Source: Sphingomonas flavalba
GTDB taxonomy: Bacteria; Pseudomonadota; Alphaproteobacteria; Sphingomonadales; Sphingomonadaceae
DNA: 64,000 bases
Reading direction: 5' to 3'
Assembly (NCBI RefSeq): GCF_004796535.1
Contig: NZ_SPHY01000007.1
Span: 62,001-126,000 of the forward strand
Below the pieces are notes generated by a model. That model did no database searches and had not been told where the DNA came from. It saw only the letters and a program-made list of their open reading frames with translations. Position 1 is the first letter of the stretch; every line of letters begins with the position of its first letter. Below are positions 16,255 through 24,481 of the stretch, piece by piece. The translations under genes and the position numbers were made by a program.

Positions 16255-17832
16255 TCAGCCGATCGCCTGGGCGACCAGATGGCCGGATACGCCGCCCAAC
16301 CCGGGTCCGGGGTGGGTGGAGGCGCCGATCTGGTAGAGGTGCCTGATCGGTGTCGCATGGCCGCGCGCGGCGGCGAATGGGCGCAGCAGGTGGAACTGGT
16401 CGACCGAGCAGACGCCTGAATAGGGGTCGCCGCCGACGAGGTTGATGTTGTGCGCCTCAAGCGTATGCGGGCCGAGCACCGTCATGCCCAGCATCGCCGT
16501 GTCGAGGTTGGCGATGTGGGCGCCGAGCCGGGCGACGATCCGCCGCGCATAGGCTTCGGCGATCGCGTCGGTCCAGCGGCCGTCCGCCGGCGCCGCGATC
16601 TCGCCGGCCGCGTCGCCGCGAATGACGCGGGGCAGTTCCTGCAACTGGATCCACAGCAGCGAAGCGCCGGGCGGGCAGCGGGACGGGTCGGCATCGGCGG
16701 GCTGGCCGACGACGATCGTCGCCTCCGCCGGCAGCAGGCCGCGTTCCGCCTCGTTCACCGCGCGCGATACGCCGTCCAGCCCCGGCGTCAGGTGGAGCAG
16801 GCCGACCCGGCCCAGTTCCGGGTCCGCCCAGCGCGGCGGCTCCGACAGAGCGATGTGGATCTGCATGCAGCCCCGGCCGTAGCGATAGGCGGCGGCCTGC
16901 CGGCGGATGTCCGGCGCGACCGGCTGGCCGGCCAGCAGCCGCTCGTAAAGCTGGGTCGGCGTGACGTTGCAGACGACGGCGCGGGACGCGGCGAAGCGGC
17001 GGCCGTCGGCGGTGACGACGCCGCGCGCTCTGCCGCCCACGACGGTGATGCCGGTGACGTCGGCGTCGGTCAGCACGGCGCCGCCGCCCGCCTCGATGAT
17101 GCGGCGGAAGGCGGTGACGATGTTGGCGCTGCCGCCTTCGACGAACGGAATGCCGACCATTTCCAGCGTGAACATCACCACCTTGGCCATCAGCGCCGAA
17201 AAACTGCTTTCCGGGCCCAGCCCGACATGCAGCACCCACGGCGCGATCAGCGCGCGGACAAGATCGGAGCCGAAGGATTGTTCCAGCCAGTCGCGCACCG
17301 GCAGCAACCCGCCGGCACCGAACCCGGCCATGCCGTCGACCCCGCGCCGGAACAACTGCCCGCCGAGGAGCTTCAACGTTGCGGCGGAGCGCGGTTCCTG
17401 CCCCAGCAGGCCGAAGATCAGCGGCGCATCGCGCTCGATCTGTGCCATCGCGGCGGCATGGGCGGCGCCGTCGCCCCGGTGGAGCGTGTCGAACGCGGCG
17501 ACGTTCTCCGCCCGGGCCTGGCGCAGCAGCAGCGACCGGCCGTCGGGCAGCAGCACGCCGGTCGGCACAGCCGCCGGTACCATCCGCACCCCTTCCGCCG
17601 CCAGCCGGGGCTTCAGCGCCGGGTAGAAAGGGGTGGTGACGAACAGCGGATAGGACATGGAAAACAGGTCGTGGCGATAGCCGGGCAGCGTCACCTCCCC
17701 GGTGCGGATGCAGCCGCCGGCGACGGCCGCCCGTTCCAGCACCAGCACGCGCCGGCCCCTGCCGGTCAGTTCGGCGGCGCAGACCAGCGAATTGATGCCG
17801 CTGCCGACGATCACCACGTCATAATCGCTCAT
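16255..17832 (-). CDS. CrtI/phytoene-desaturase-like FAD-dependent oxidoreductase
   Basis: This 525-residue protein has a Rossmann dinucleotide motif VIVGSGINSLVCAAEL at residues 7-22 followed by VLVLERA, and the C-terminal FAD signature HPGPGLGGVSGH typical of the phytoene-dehydrogenase superfamily. It is the last gene of a tightly overlapping operon with a Rieske dioxygenase, and its start overlaps the SDR stop (17829-17832). No other carotenoid gene is present, so it more likely oxidises or isomerises an intermediate of the operon's pathway. The substrate is unknown. Confidence 0.75.
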   Translation of the reverse strand: MSDYDVVIVGSGINSLVCAAELTGRGRRVLVLERAAVAGGCIRTGEVTLPGYRHDLFSMSYPLFVTTPFYPALKPRLAAEGVRMVPAAVPTGVLLPDGRSLLLRQARAENVAAFDTLHRGDGAAHAAAMAQIERDAPLIFGLLGQEPRSAATLKLLGGQLFRRGVDGMAGFGAGGLLPVRDWLEQSFGSDLVRALIAPWVLHVGLGPESSFSALMAKVVMFTLEMVGIPFVEGGSANIVTAFRRIIEAGGGAVLTDADVTGITVVGGRARGVVTADGRRFAASRAVVCNVTPTQLYERLLAGQPVAPDIRRQAAAYRYGRGCMQIHIALSEPPRWADPELGRVGLLHLTPGLDGVSRAVNEAERGLLPAEATIVVGQPADADPSRCPPGASLLWIQLQELPRVIRGDAAGEIAAPADGRWTDAIAEAYARRIVARLGAHIANLDTAMLGMTVLGPHTLEAHNINLVGGDPYSGVCSVDQFHLLRPFAAARGHATPIRHLYQIGASTHPGPGLGGVSGHLVAQAIG

Positions 17833-18635
17833 TCGCCCGCCTCCTCGAACCCGGTCTCCTCAAACCACGCCGCCGGCGACCGGCCCTGGTCCGGCCCCAG
17901 CATGGTGAAGCCGCCGTCGACGGCAATGTCGGTGCCGGTGATGAACCCCGCCATGTCCGAACAGGCGAACACCACTGCGTCGGCCACGTCGCCGCCGCGT
18001 CCGGCCCGGCCGAGCGGGTGGAGCCGCGCCGCGACGCGGTCGGCACGGGCTTCGTTGCCGGCGCGCGCCGCCAGCGCGGGCGACCATGTCCAGGCCGGGG
18101 TCACGGAGAGCACGCGAATGCCGCGCGGCGCCAGCGTCGCGGCGGCGTTGCGGGTGAACTGGGCGAGCGCCGCCTTCGATGCCGGGTAGAGCGCCCGTCC
18201 GGCCGCGCCATAGCGTCCGCCGACGCTGGTGATGTTGACGATGACGCCGCGCCCGTCGGGCAGATGGGCCATCGCCGCACGGGTCAGCATCGCCGCGCCG
18301 ACAAGGTTGACGTTCAGCGTTGCCAGCCATTGCTCGCGGGTCGAATCCAGCCCGGCATCGGCGTAGATGCAGGCGTTGTTGATCAGCGTGTCGACATGGC
18401 CGAAGCGGGCGATCGCGGCGGCGACGGCGGCGGCGATATCGGCATCGCTGGTCAGGTCCGTCCGCACGAACAGCGCGCCTTCGCCCAGTTCCGCCGCGAC
18501 CGCCTCGCCCTCCGCCACGCCGCGGCCGAGCAGGACGACGCTGGCACCGGCGCCGTGCAGCCGCCGGGCGATATCGGCGCCCAGCCCCTGCGTCGCGCCG
18601 CTGACGATCGCGACGCGGCCGGCGAGGGCGATCAT
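17829..18635 (-). CDS. Short-chain dehydrogenase/reductase
   Basis: This is a classical 268-residue SDR. It has cofactor loop SGATQGLGAD near residues 13-22, an NNAC structural motif, ITSVGGRYG with the catalytic Ser, and YPASKAA. Its start overlaps the preceding gene's stop by 4 bases and its stop overlaps the next start. It is part of the Rieske dioxygenase operon and could act on a cis-diol or hydroxy intermediate. In this operon it competes with the SDR at 5194 for the IacE role. Confidence 0.8.
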   Translation of the reverse strand: MIALAGRVAIVSGATQGLGADIARRLHGAGASVVLLGRGVAEGEAVAAELGEGALFVRTDLTSDADIAAAVAAAIARFGHVDTLINNACIYADAGLDSTREQWLATLNVNLVGAAMLTRAAMAHLPDGRGVIVNITSVGGRYGAAGRALYPASKAALAQFTRNAAATLAPRGIRVLSVTPAWTWSPALAARAGNEARADRVAARLHPLGRAGRGGDVADAVVFACSDMAGFITGTDIAVDGGFTMLGPDQGRSPAAWFEETGFEEAGE

Positions 18636-19225
18636 GCCGCCTCCGGGGGGAACAGGCTGTCCACCGACGCAACATCGCCGATCAGGGCGATGTTGAACAG
18701 CGCCGCGTCGTGGACCTCCGGCCGGGCGGCGGAGCAGGCGTCGGCGGCGACGACGACTTCGTAGCCCATGTCGGCGGCGTGACGGGCGCTGTGCTCGACC
18801 ACCGAATTGGTGGCGACCCCGGCCATCGCCAGCCGGGTCGCGCCGAGATCGCTCAGCACCGCTTCCAGCGGGGAATCATAGAAGGCGTTGACCCGGCCGT
18901 GGGTGACGACCGCCTCGCCGGCCAGCGGCTCCAGCCCGGCATGCCAGTCGACGCCCCAGCTGCCTTCCTCCATCGCCCCGGCGGCAACGACGTTGCGGAA
19001 AATCGGCGCGTTGGTCCGCACGCCCGCGTGCCCGGCGGGAAAGGCGATGCGGACATGGACGATCGGCACGCCGGCCCGCCGGGCGCCGGCCAGCAGCCGC
19101 GCCGCCGCCGCGACTACCGCGTCGCGCCGGTCGCTGCCCTCGGCGACGCCCAGCCGGATGCGCCCGTCCGGGTGCAGCACCTCATTCTGGTAATGCAGCG
19201 CCAGCAACACGGTGCCGCTGGTCAC
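18632..19225 (-). CDS. Isochorismatase-fold protein with degenerate catalytic triad
   Basis: This 197-residue protein has the isochorismatase/cysteine-hydrolase fold: the first strand TVLLALHYQNEVLHPDG, the second-region motif THGRVNAFYDSPL, and GVATNSVVEHSARHA. The family's Asp-Lys-Cys triad is replaced at all three positions: His11 where VVDMQN has Asp, His109 where TKxxxSAF has Lys, and Val142 where GxxTNxC has Cys. It cannot work by the usual cysteine chemistry. It is translationally coupled to the Rieske beta subunit upstream and the SDR downstream. It could be a binding protein, a His-dependent enzyme or a structural partner. Confidence 0.75.
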   Translation of the reverse strand: MTSGTVLLALHYQNEVLHPDGRIRLGVAEGSDRRDAVVAAAARLLAGARRAGVPIVHVRIAFPAGHAGVRTNAPIFRNVVAAGAMEEGSWGVDWHAGLEPLAGEAVVTHGRVNAFYDSPLEAVLSDLGATRLAMAGVATNSVVEHSARHAADMGYEVVVAADACSAARPEVHDAALFNIALIGDVASVDSLFPPEAA

Positions 19226-19725
19226 AGGAACGCTTCCAGCGTCGCGTGCACCTCCTCGCTGTCGATCAGATCGATCCGCTTCTCGACGATGGCGAAGCCG
19301 TCGCCGCGCGGCAGCAGGCGGTGGGTGTAGAAGCCGGAGAGCAGCCGCTGCGGCAGCGACAGCCGGCTTTCGGCCATCAGAAAGGTGGAATGGACGACGG
19401 TTTCGCCCGGCACCGTCGCGGTGCCGAGGCGGATATTGCCGACGATCCGGGCGGCGTGGACTTGTGGCTGCTGCGACCAGGCGCGCTTTTCCTCCAGCCG
19501 GCGGGCGCGGACCTCGCGCATCATCGCGTCCTCGTAGAACAGCGAGACGTGGTTGATCGGATCCGGCTGGTCGGGGCGGAGCGGGGCCCAGTACATGCCG
19601 TCGGGGGTGAACAGCTCCAGCCAGTCGAACCAGCGCCGCTGGTCGAGCAGCGCTGCTTCCTCGAACAGGAAGGCAGTGACGGCGGCGAGGATGTCGGCCG
19701 GGGACATGGTTGCGGTCGCGCTCAT
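19222..19725 (-). CDS. Aromatic-ring-hydroxylating dioxygenase beta subunit, IacD candidate
   Basis: This 167-residue protein has the cystatin-like fold of ring-hydroxylating dioxygenase small subunits: AVTAFLFEEAALLDQRRW near the N-terminus, LFTPDGMYWAPLRP, then SLFYEDAMMREVRARRLEE and a C-terminal sheet with RIDLIDSEE. Beta subunits assemble with alpha as alpha3beta3 and are structural. It starts one base after the alpha stop and overlaps the next gene by 4 bases. Assignment to the family is firm; identity with IacD is a hypothesis from the window's gene content. Confidence 0.85.
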   Translation of the reverse strand: MSATATMSPADILAAVTAFLFEEAALLDQRRWFDWLELFTPDGMYWAPLRPDQPDPINHVSLFYEDAMMREVRARRLEEKRAWSQQPQVHAARIVGNIRLGTATVPGETVVHSTFLMAESRLSLPQRLLSGFYTHRLLPRGDGFAIVEKRIDLIDSEEVHATLEAFL

Positions 19726-19726
19726 C

Positions 19727-21031
19727 TCAGGCCTCCTCGCCCATATATTCGGCCCAGGCGCGAAACTGGTTGCGCATCGGCAGCTCGCTCAGCCCGCCGC
19801 CGGTGTAGCGGCCGTTGCCGTCGCCCTGCTCGCGCCCCGCCTCGCGGTGCAGGCTGACCCAGTCGCCGCCGTCGGTCGCCAGCCCTTCCTGCACGCGGGC
19901 ATAGACCTCGATGTCGTCGGGCATCACGTTGGACGACGGCGAGTTGACGATGTTGGCGTAGGTGATCGAACGCTGGAAATAATCCTCCGGCGCGCCCTTC
20001 AGGCGGAAGGTGTAGATCTCGACCAGCGTCCGGTCGACCGCGATCGGCCGGATCACGCGCAACTGCTGGAACGAGGTGTGCGGCGCGCAGCTTGGGTAGA
20101 TGATCGAGTTATGGCGTTGGACGGACAGGATTTCGTGCGCCTTTTCCGGCCCGTGCACCGCCTCCAGCGCCGCCTGGTGGCCGAGCGACACCGGGTCGGT
20201 CGGCGGGGTGAAGATCGCGCCCATGTAGCTGTGGCCGCGGTCGTAGGCGACCATCTCCAGCGCCCCCCAGAAATCATAAGGCTCGCCATTGCCTTCGATG
20301 ATGTGGAGCTGGAACGGCATCTGCCCGCCGTCGCCGCGATGCTGATACTCGGCGCGGGCGGCGTTGACCGCGCTTTCGTGGGTGACCATCGGGTGCGACG
20401 TATCATTCAGATTTTCGAAGAAAATCTTCCAGTTCGACCGTTGCCAGACGCGGAACACGCCCCCGGCGACCTCGACCTCCCCCTCCGGCGCGCGGTCGCA
20501 GAAATTGTCCAGCGTCAGCCGGATGCCGCCCAGGAACTCCTCCAGCGACGGCCCGTCCTCCGCCAGGCTGGCGAAGACGAAGCCGCGATAGCTTTGCTGG
20601 CGGGGCACTCGCCGCACGGAGAATGCCGGGTCGCGCAGGTCGAAGCGCGTATCCTCATACCCCTCCCGCGCCGGCACCGACAGCAGCCGGCCGTCGCAGC
20701 GGAAGTTCCAGCCGTGGAACGGGCAGCGCAGGAAGCGCCCGGCATTGCCGCACGGCTGGGCGAGCAGCTTGGCGCCCTTGTGCGGGCAGCGGTTGAACAG
20801 GACATGCGGCTTGCCGTCGTCGCCGCGCACCATCACCACCGCCTCGCGGCCGATCAGCGCCTGATGATAGTCGCCGACGTTGGGGATCTGGCTTTCATGG
20901 CCGACATAGATCCAGGCCCGGCCGAAGATGCGGTCCATCTCCAGCTCGAACAGGCCGGGGTCGACATAGACCGACTTGTGGACGCGGTCCGGTTCGACCA
21001 GCGTATCGATGGCGGGCAGTTGGCGGGTCAT
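19727..21031 (-). CDS. Rieske aromatic-ring-hydroxylating dioxygenase alpha subunit, IacC candidate
   Basis: This 434-residue protein has a Rieske [2Fe-2S] site at Cys82/His84 (RCPHKG) and Cys103/His106 (CPFHGW). The mononuclear iron site lies in NLNDTSHPMVTH with Asp210, His213 and His218. It adds dioxygen across an aromatic ring using electrons from the reductase encoded next to it. GTG/ATG choices upstream exist (MPDIL at 21058), but ATG 21031 has GGAGGAT at the right distance. Rieske oxygenases of this kind (IacC, anthranilate or benzoate dioxygenase types) deliver catechol from anthranilate-like or oxindole intermediates. With iac-like genes 14 kb away, IacC is a good candidate, but anthranilate dioxygenase cannot be ruled out. 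Confidence 0.85.
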   Translation of the reverse strand: MTRQLPAIDTLVEPDRVHKSVYVDPGLFELEMDRIFGRAWIYVGHESQIPNVGDYHQALIGREAVVMVRGDDGKPHVLFNRCPHKGAKLLAQPCGNAGRFLRCPFHGWNFRCDGRLLSVPAREGYEDTRFDLRDPAFSVRRVPRQQSYRGFVFASLAEDGPSLEEFLGGIRLTLDNFCDRAPEGEVEVAGGVFRVWQRSNWKIFFENLNDTSHPMVTHESAVNAARAEYQHRGDGGQMPFQLHIIEGNGEPYDFWGALEMVAYDRGHSYMGAIFTPPTDPVSLGHQAALEAVHGPEKAHEILSVQRHNSIIYPSCAPHTSFQQLRVIRPIAVDRTLVEIYTFRLKGAPEDYFQRSITYANIVNSPSSNVMPDDIEVYARVQEGLATDGGDWVSLHREAGREQGDGNGRYTGGGLSELPMRNQFRAWAEYMGEEA

Positions 21032-21050
21032 CCTATCCTCCAGCAGAATA

Positions 21051-22055
21051 TCAGGCATCGAGCACCAGCCGCTCGCCCCTGGCGCGCGACACACAGGTGC
21101 AGATCAGTTTTCCGGCGCGTTTCTCGCGCTCGCTCAGGTTCATGTCGCGATGGTCCGGCTCGCCATCGATCACGTCGGTGACGCAGATGCCGCATTCGCC
21201 GCGCCGGCAGTCGAACAGCGGATCCAGGCCGATCTCCTCCATCACCTCCAATATCGTGCGGCCGACCGGCACTTCCGCCGTCTTGCCGCTGCGCGCGAAG
21301 ACGGCGGTGAACGGGCGGTCGCCGGCCCGCGGATCGTCGGCGCCGAACAGCTCGAAATGCAGGCGCGCATCCGGCCAGCCGGCCGCCTTCGCCGCCGCCA
21401 GCGTCGCCGCGATCAGCGGGCGCGGCCCGCAGACATACAGGTGCCGGCCCTCGCGCGGCCCGGCGACCAGCGCGTTCAGGTCAAGCCCCTTCGCCGGGTC
21501 GCCGCCGTCGCACACCAGCCGCGCGCCGGGCATCGCCGCCACCTCGTCGGCATAGGCCATCGCCGCGCGGTGGCGGCCGGCATAATGGATCTCGGCGCCG
21601 CGCCCGCCCAGCGCGCGGGCCATCGCCAGGATCGGCGTGATGCCGATGCCGCCGGCGATCAGCAGGGTCTCCGTCGCCGTCGTGACCAGCGGAAAGTCGT
21701 TGCGCGGGCTGCCGACGCGGATCGGGTCGCCGGCGCCGAGGCTGTGCATGAAGCGTGATCCGCCCCGCCCATCGCCGCTCAGCGCCACCGCGATCCGGTA
21801 GACGCCGGTCTCTCCCGGCGCATTGACCAGCGAATAGGCGCGCATGCCGGATCGGCCGTTAGGCAGGCGCACCTCGCATTCGACATGCGCGCCGGCTGAA
21901 AAACCGTCGAGGCGTTGCCCGTCGGCCGGGGCCAGCGCGAATTCCCGCACCGCCTCCGCCCGCTGGGCCGCCTCAACCACTCGCATCGGCCTCAACACGC
22001 ACGGCACCTCTGTCGTCGGGCGGGGACGCCCGTGATCTGCTGCTGTCGACATCAT
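21051..22055 (-). CDS. PDR/VanB-family oxidoreductase with C-terminal [2Fe-2S] ferredoxin domain
   Basis: This 334-residue electron-transfer flavoprotein has an N-terminal FMN-binding beta barrel (RAYSLVNAPGE with the flavin motif), then the NAD(P)H domain (LLIAGGIGITPILAMARAL and YVCGPRPLI). The C-terminal plant-type ferredoxin carries cluster cysteines in CRRGECGIC and a distal Cys in ICTCVSR. This single-chain architecture supplies Rieske oxygenases such as vanillate demethylase and IacC (as IacF). It is the first gene of the six-gene minus-strand operon. The start is uncertain: an internal ATG at 21986 would match VanB-type N-termini better. Confidence 0.85.
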   Translation of the reverse strand: MMSTAADHGRPRPTTEVPCVLRPMRVVEAAQRAEAVREFALAPADGQRLDGFSAGAHVECEVRLPNGRSGMRAYSLVNAPGETGVYRIAVALSGDGRGGSRFMHSLGAGDPIRVGSPRNDFPLVTTATETLLIAGGIGITPILAMARALGGRGAEIHYAGRHRAAMAYADEVAAMPGARLVCDGGDPAKGLDLNALVAGPREGRHLYVCGPRPLIAATLAAAKAAGWPDARLHFELFGADDPRAGDRPFTAVFARSGKTAEVPVGRTILEVMEEIGLDPLFDCRRGECGICVTDVIDGEPDHRDMNLSEREKRAGKLICTCVSRARGERLVLDA

Positions 22056-22150
22056 GGCGGCCGGGCGGCGGCGGACAACGCCGCCGGCTGGTCAGTTCGC
22101 GCAGGGTCTGTCCGAAAACGGAAGCAATCCGACGGCGGCGGTGTCCGGCC

Positions 22151-23236
22151 TCAGGCGGGCAGGGTGCGCCGTGCGCGATCCAGCGTCGCGTGGGGCGGTT
22201 CGCCGAAGCGGTCGCGGTAGAGGCTGGAGAAGCGGCCAGGGTGGCGGAAGCCGACGCAGGCGGCGACATGGGCGACGGTGGCGGCGCGCCCGCTCGCCAG
22301 CCGCATCCGGGCTTCGTCGAGCCGGGTCTGGCGCAGCCATTCGATCGGGCTGCTCGCCCGGAAGCGCCGGAATGCGGTGTGGAGGGTGCGCGCGCTGACG
22401 CCGGCGGCCGCCGCGATACCCTCCATGTCGATATCGTCGCCCAGATGGCGGCGCATGAAATCCTCCGCCCGGCGCAGATGATAGGGCACCGCTGCCCCAA
22501 CGGGCGCGGTGGCCGTGTCGTCCGCATGGTTGAGCAGCAGGTGGTGCGCCAGCATCTCCATGGCCAGCGCGCCGGTGGCATCGTGGGCGGAGGAGCCGGC
22601 GGCCGGGTGGGCGATCAGGTAGCGGGCGAGCGCGATCATCGACAGGCCGGTGCTGCTGTCCAGCGCGAAAGTCGTGTCGAACGCGAAGCGCGCCGGCGCG
22701 GGCCGGCCGGTCAGCGCCTCCGCCGCGCGGATCAGCGTCGCCCGCTGGATCGGGATGATCAGTTGCTCGCAGTCCGCCGACCAGCGCAGGCTGCGCTGAT
22801 CGAGCGATTCCAGAATCAGCCCGTGGTCCGCCGGGCAGGTCGTGATGCCGCCGGCATGCTCGACCTGGATCCAGCCGGACAGCACCAGTTGCAGCATGAC
22901 GAAGCCGGAGGACGGCTCCGGCCTGACCGCGACTTCCGACCCGTAGCGCAGCTTGACCAGCGACAGCCCGCCGACCGGCATGCGGCTGAGGCTGGCGTCG
23001 CAGCGGCGGCCGGGAGCGGCCAGTTCCATCTCGTGCGGGCACAGCACGCTGGCGACGCCGGAGCATATCGCGCTGGGCGTGTGGCCGGCGAACACCTGGA
23101 AGGCGTCGAGCCGGCCCGCATCCAGGCGCAATGCCGCCAGCGCCGCCGTCATGGGCAGCCTCGCCGTCGGCATGGGTTGGAAAGCGGCATCCTCATCCTC
23201 TCGCGCGGCGCAATCCGCCGTTGGCCGGCCGTGCAT
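22151..23236 (-). CDS. AraC-family regulator with AraC-binding-2-type sensor domain
   Basis: This 361-residue protein has a C-terminal AraC DNA-binding domain with two HTHs (first MEGIAAAAGVSARTLHTAFRRF, second VAHVAACVGFRHPGRFSSLYRDRFG). The N-terminal sensor region of about 200 residues resembles the domain found in regulators of aromatic dioxygenases and amine oxidases (AntR, FeaR). It lies 95 bases upstream of the reductase gene on the same strand, so it is the likely activator of the Rieske operon. The N-terminus could be shorter (M22 or M29). Confidence 0.8.
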   Translation of the reverse strand: MHGRPTADCAAREDEDAAFQPMPTARLPMTAALAALRLDAGRLDAFQVFAGHTPSAICSGVASVLCPHEMELAAPGRRCDASLSRMPVGGLSLVKLRYGSEVAVRPEPSSGFVMLQLVLSGWIQVEHAGGITTCPADHGLILESLDQRSLRWSADCEQLIIPIQRATLIRAAEALTGRPAPARFAFDTTFALDSSTGLSMIALARYLIAHPAAGSSAHDATGALAMEMLAHHLLLNHADDTATAPVGAAVPYHLRRAEDFMRRHLGDDIDMEGIAAAAGVSARTLHTAFRRFRASSPIEWLRQTRLDEARMRLASGRAATVAHVAACVGFRHPGRFSSLYRDRFGEPPHATLDRARRTLPA

Positions 23237-23282
23237 TAGGCGGGCAGGGCGGGCTGCCTGTCAAGCCGCCACGGCCTGCGCC

Positions 23283-24200
23283 TCAGCGCCGCAGGGTGCT
23301 GGGCGGGACGCCGAACCGGCGCTTGAACAGCCGGGTGAAATGGCTGCTGTCGTTGAAGCCGGCGGCGTAGGCGATCTGGCCGATCGAGCGGTAATCCCCG
23401 CTGGCGGCGAGCCAGCGCCGCGCCTGATCCAGTCGCAGGTCGCACAGCCAATGGCCCGGGGTGGTGCCGGCTTCCGCGAACAGGCGATAGAGGCTGCGGC
23501 GCGACAGGCCGAAATGCCCGGCGATCGCCTCTACATCCAGCTCCGGATCGCCGACCCGCGTTTCCACCCAGTCGCGCATGCGGGCGATGGCGGCGTCAGC
23601 GCGCGCGCGCGACAGGCTCCTGTCGGCCGGGCGGTCCTCCAGGGCGCGATCGAGCATCGCCATGGTGACCGACAGGGTGACGGCACTGTCGCGCGCGTCG
23701 CAGGCGTCGCCGCCGTTGGTGAAGGTGCGGATCATGCCCGACAACATCCGCCCGACGCCCTGCTGGCCGGAAATCGGCACGGCGTAGAGCCGGTCGGCGT
23801 CGGCGCGCAGTTGCGTGACCATCTCGCGCGGCGCGCCCAGCACGACGGAACGGTTGCGGGCCGGTGCGTCGATGATGCACGGCGCGCGCGAATCCATCAG
23901 CACCATGTCGCCACCGGCCAGCGCGACCTTGCGGTCGTAATGGTCGACGACCAGCTCGCCGATGAGCGGCATGAGGATGAACGCACGGGCGGACCATTGC
24001 TCGGCAAGGGCGGGGCGGATGCTCCTGACCGCGCGTGCGCGGATCAGGAAGCCGTCGAACGGGCCGAGCGCGACGGGGGCCAGCGCGCCGGCGGCCTGCC
24101 CGTCGGTGGAGGTCGGTTCGGTCTCGAACGCGCCGTATACTGCCTTCAGCGAACGGGCGAAGCCGGCGAGGCCCGTTGCTTGTGACCTGGATTCCATCAT
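23283..24200 (-). CDS. AraC-family transcriptional regulator
   Basis: This 305-residue protein has a C-terminal double HTH (VEAIAGHFGLSRRSLYRLFAEAG, then IGQIAYAAGFNDSSHFTRLFKRRFG) and a cupin-like N-terminal sensor (HYDRKVALAGGDMVLMDSRAP). It is of the same general class as its neighbour but clearly distinct in sequence. It is divergent from the TonB receptor at 24482, with 281 bases between them, and so probably controls that receptor and the deacetylase behind it. The intergenic stretch 24201-24481 holds no other gene. Confidence 0.82.
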   Translation of the reverse strand: MMESRSQATGLAGFARSLKAVYGAFETEPTSTDGQAAGALAPVALGPFDGFLIRARAVRSIRPALAEQWSARAFILMPLIGELVVDHYDRKVALAGGDMVLMDSRAPCIIDAPARNRSVVLGAPREMVTQLRADADRLYAVPISGQQGVGRMLSGMIRTFTNGGDACDARDSAVTLSVTMAMLDRALEDRPADRSLSRARADAAIARMRDWVETRVGDPELDVEAIAGHFGLSRRSLYRLFAEAGTTPGHWLCDLRLDQARRWLAASGDYRSIGQIAYAAGFNDSSHFTRLFKRRFGVPPSTLRR

Positions 24201-24481
24201 CCACTCCGCCTTTGAAGAGAGGCAAAGGCCGTCATCGACCGGGCGAACAGCGCGGCATTGTTCGGATGAATCGGATCGATTTCAAGTAAATTCGGCGAGG
24301 GGCCAGGCGGGGCGCCGGGCTGGCACCCAGAGACCGGAGATTGGCACGGACGGACGGGACAGCGCGTCCGGCACCGTGGCACAGCGCGGGGGCAGCCGGC
24401 CGTGCGAAACAGGCCGGAACGATAACAGACCGAAGGGCGGCGGCGGACCGCCAGGCCCTTCAGGTAAAGAGGGGATGGCAT

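Noticed and set aside
16255-17832. Carotenoid biosynthesis gene (crtI)
   Set aside because: No other carotenoid gene is present and the gene is translationally coupled to a dioxygenase operon, so the superfamily match is not taken as function.
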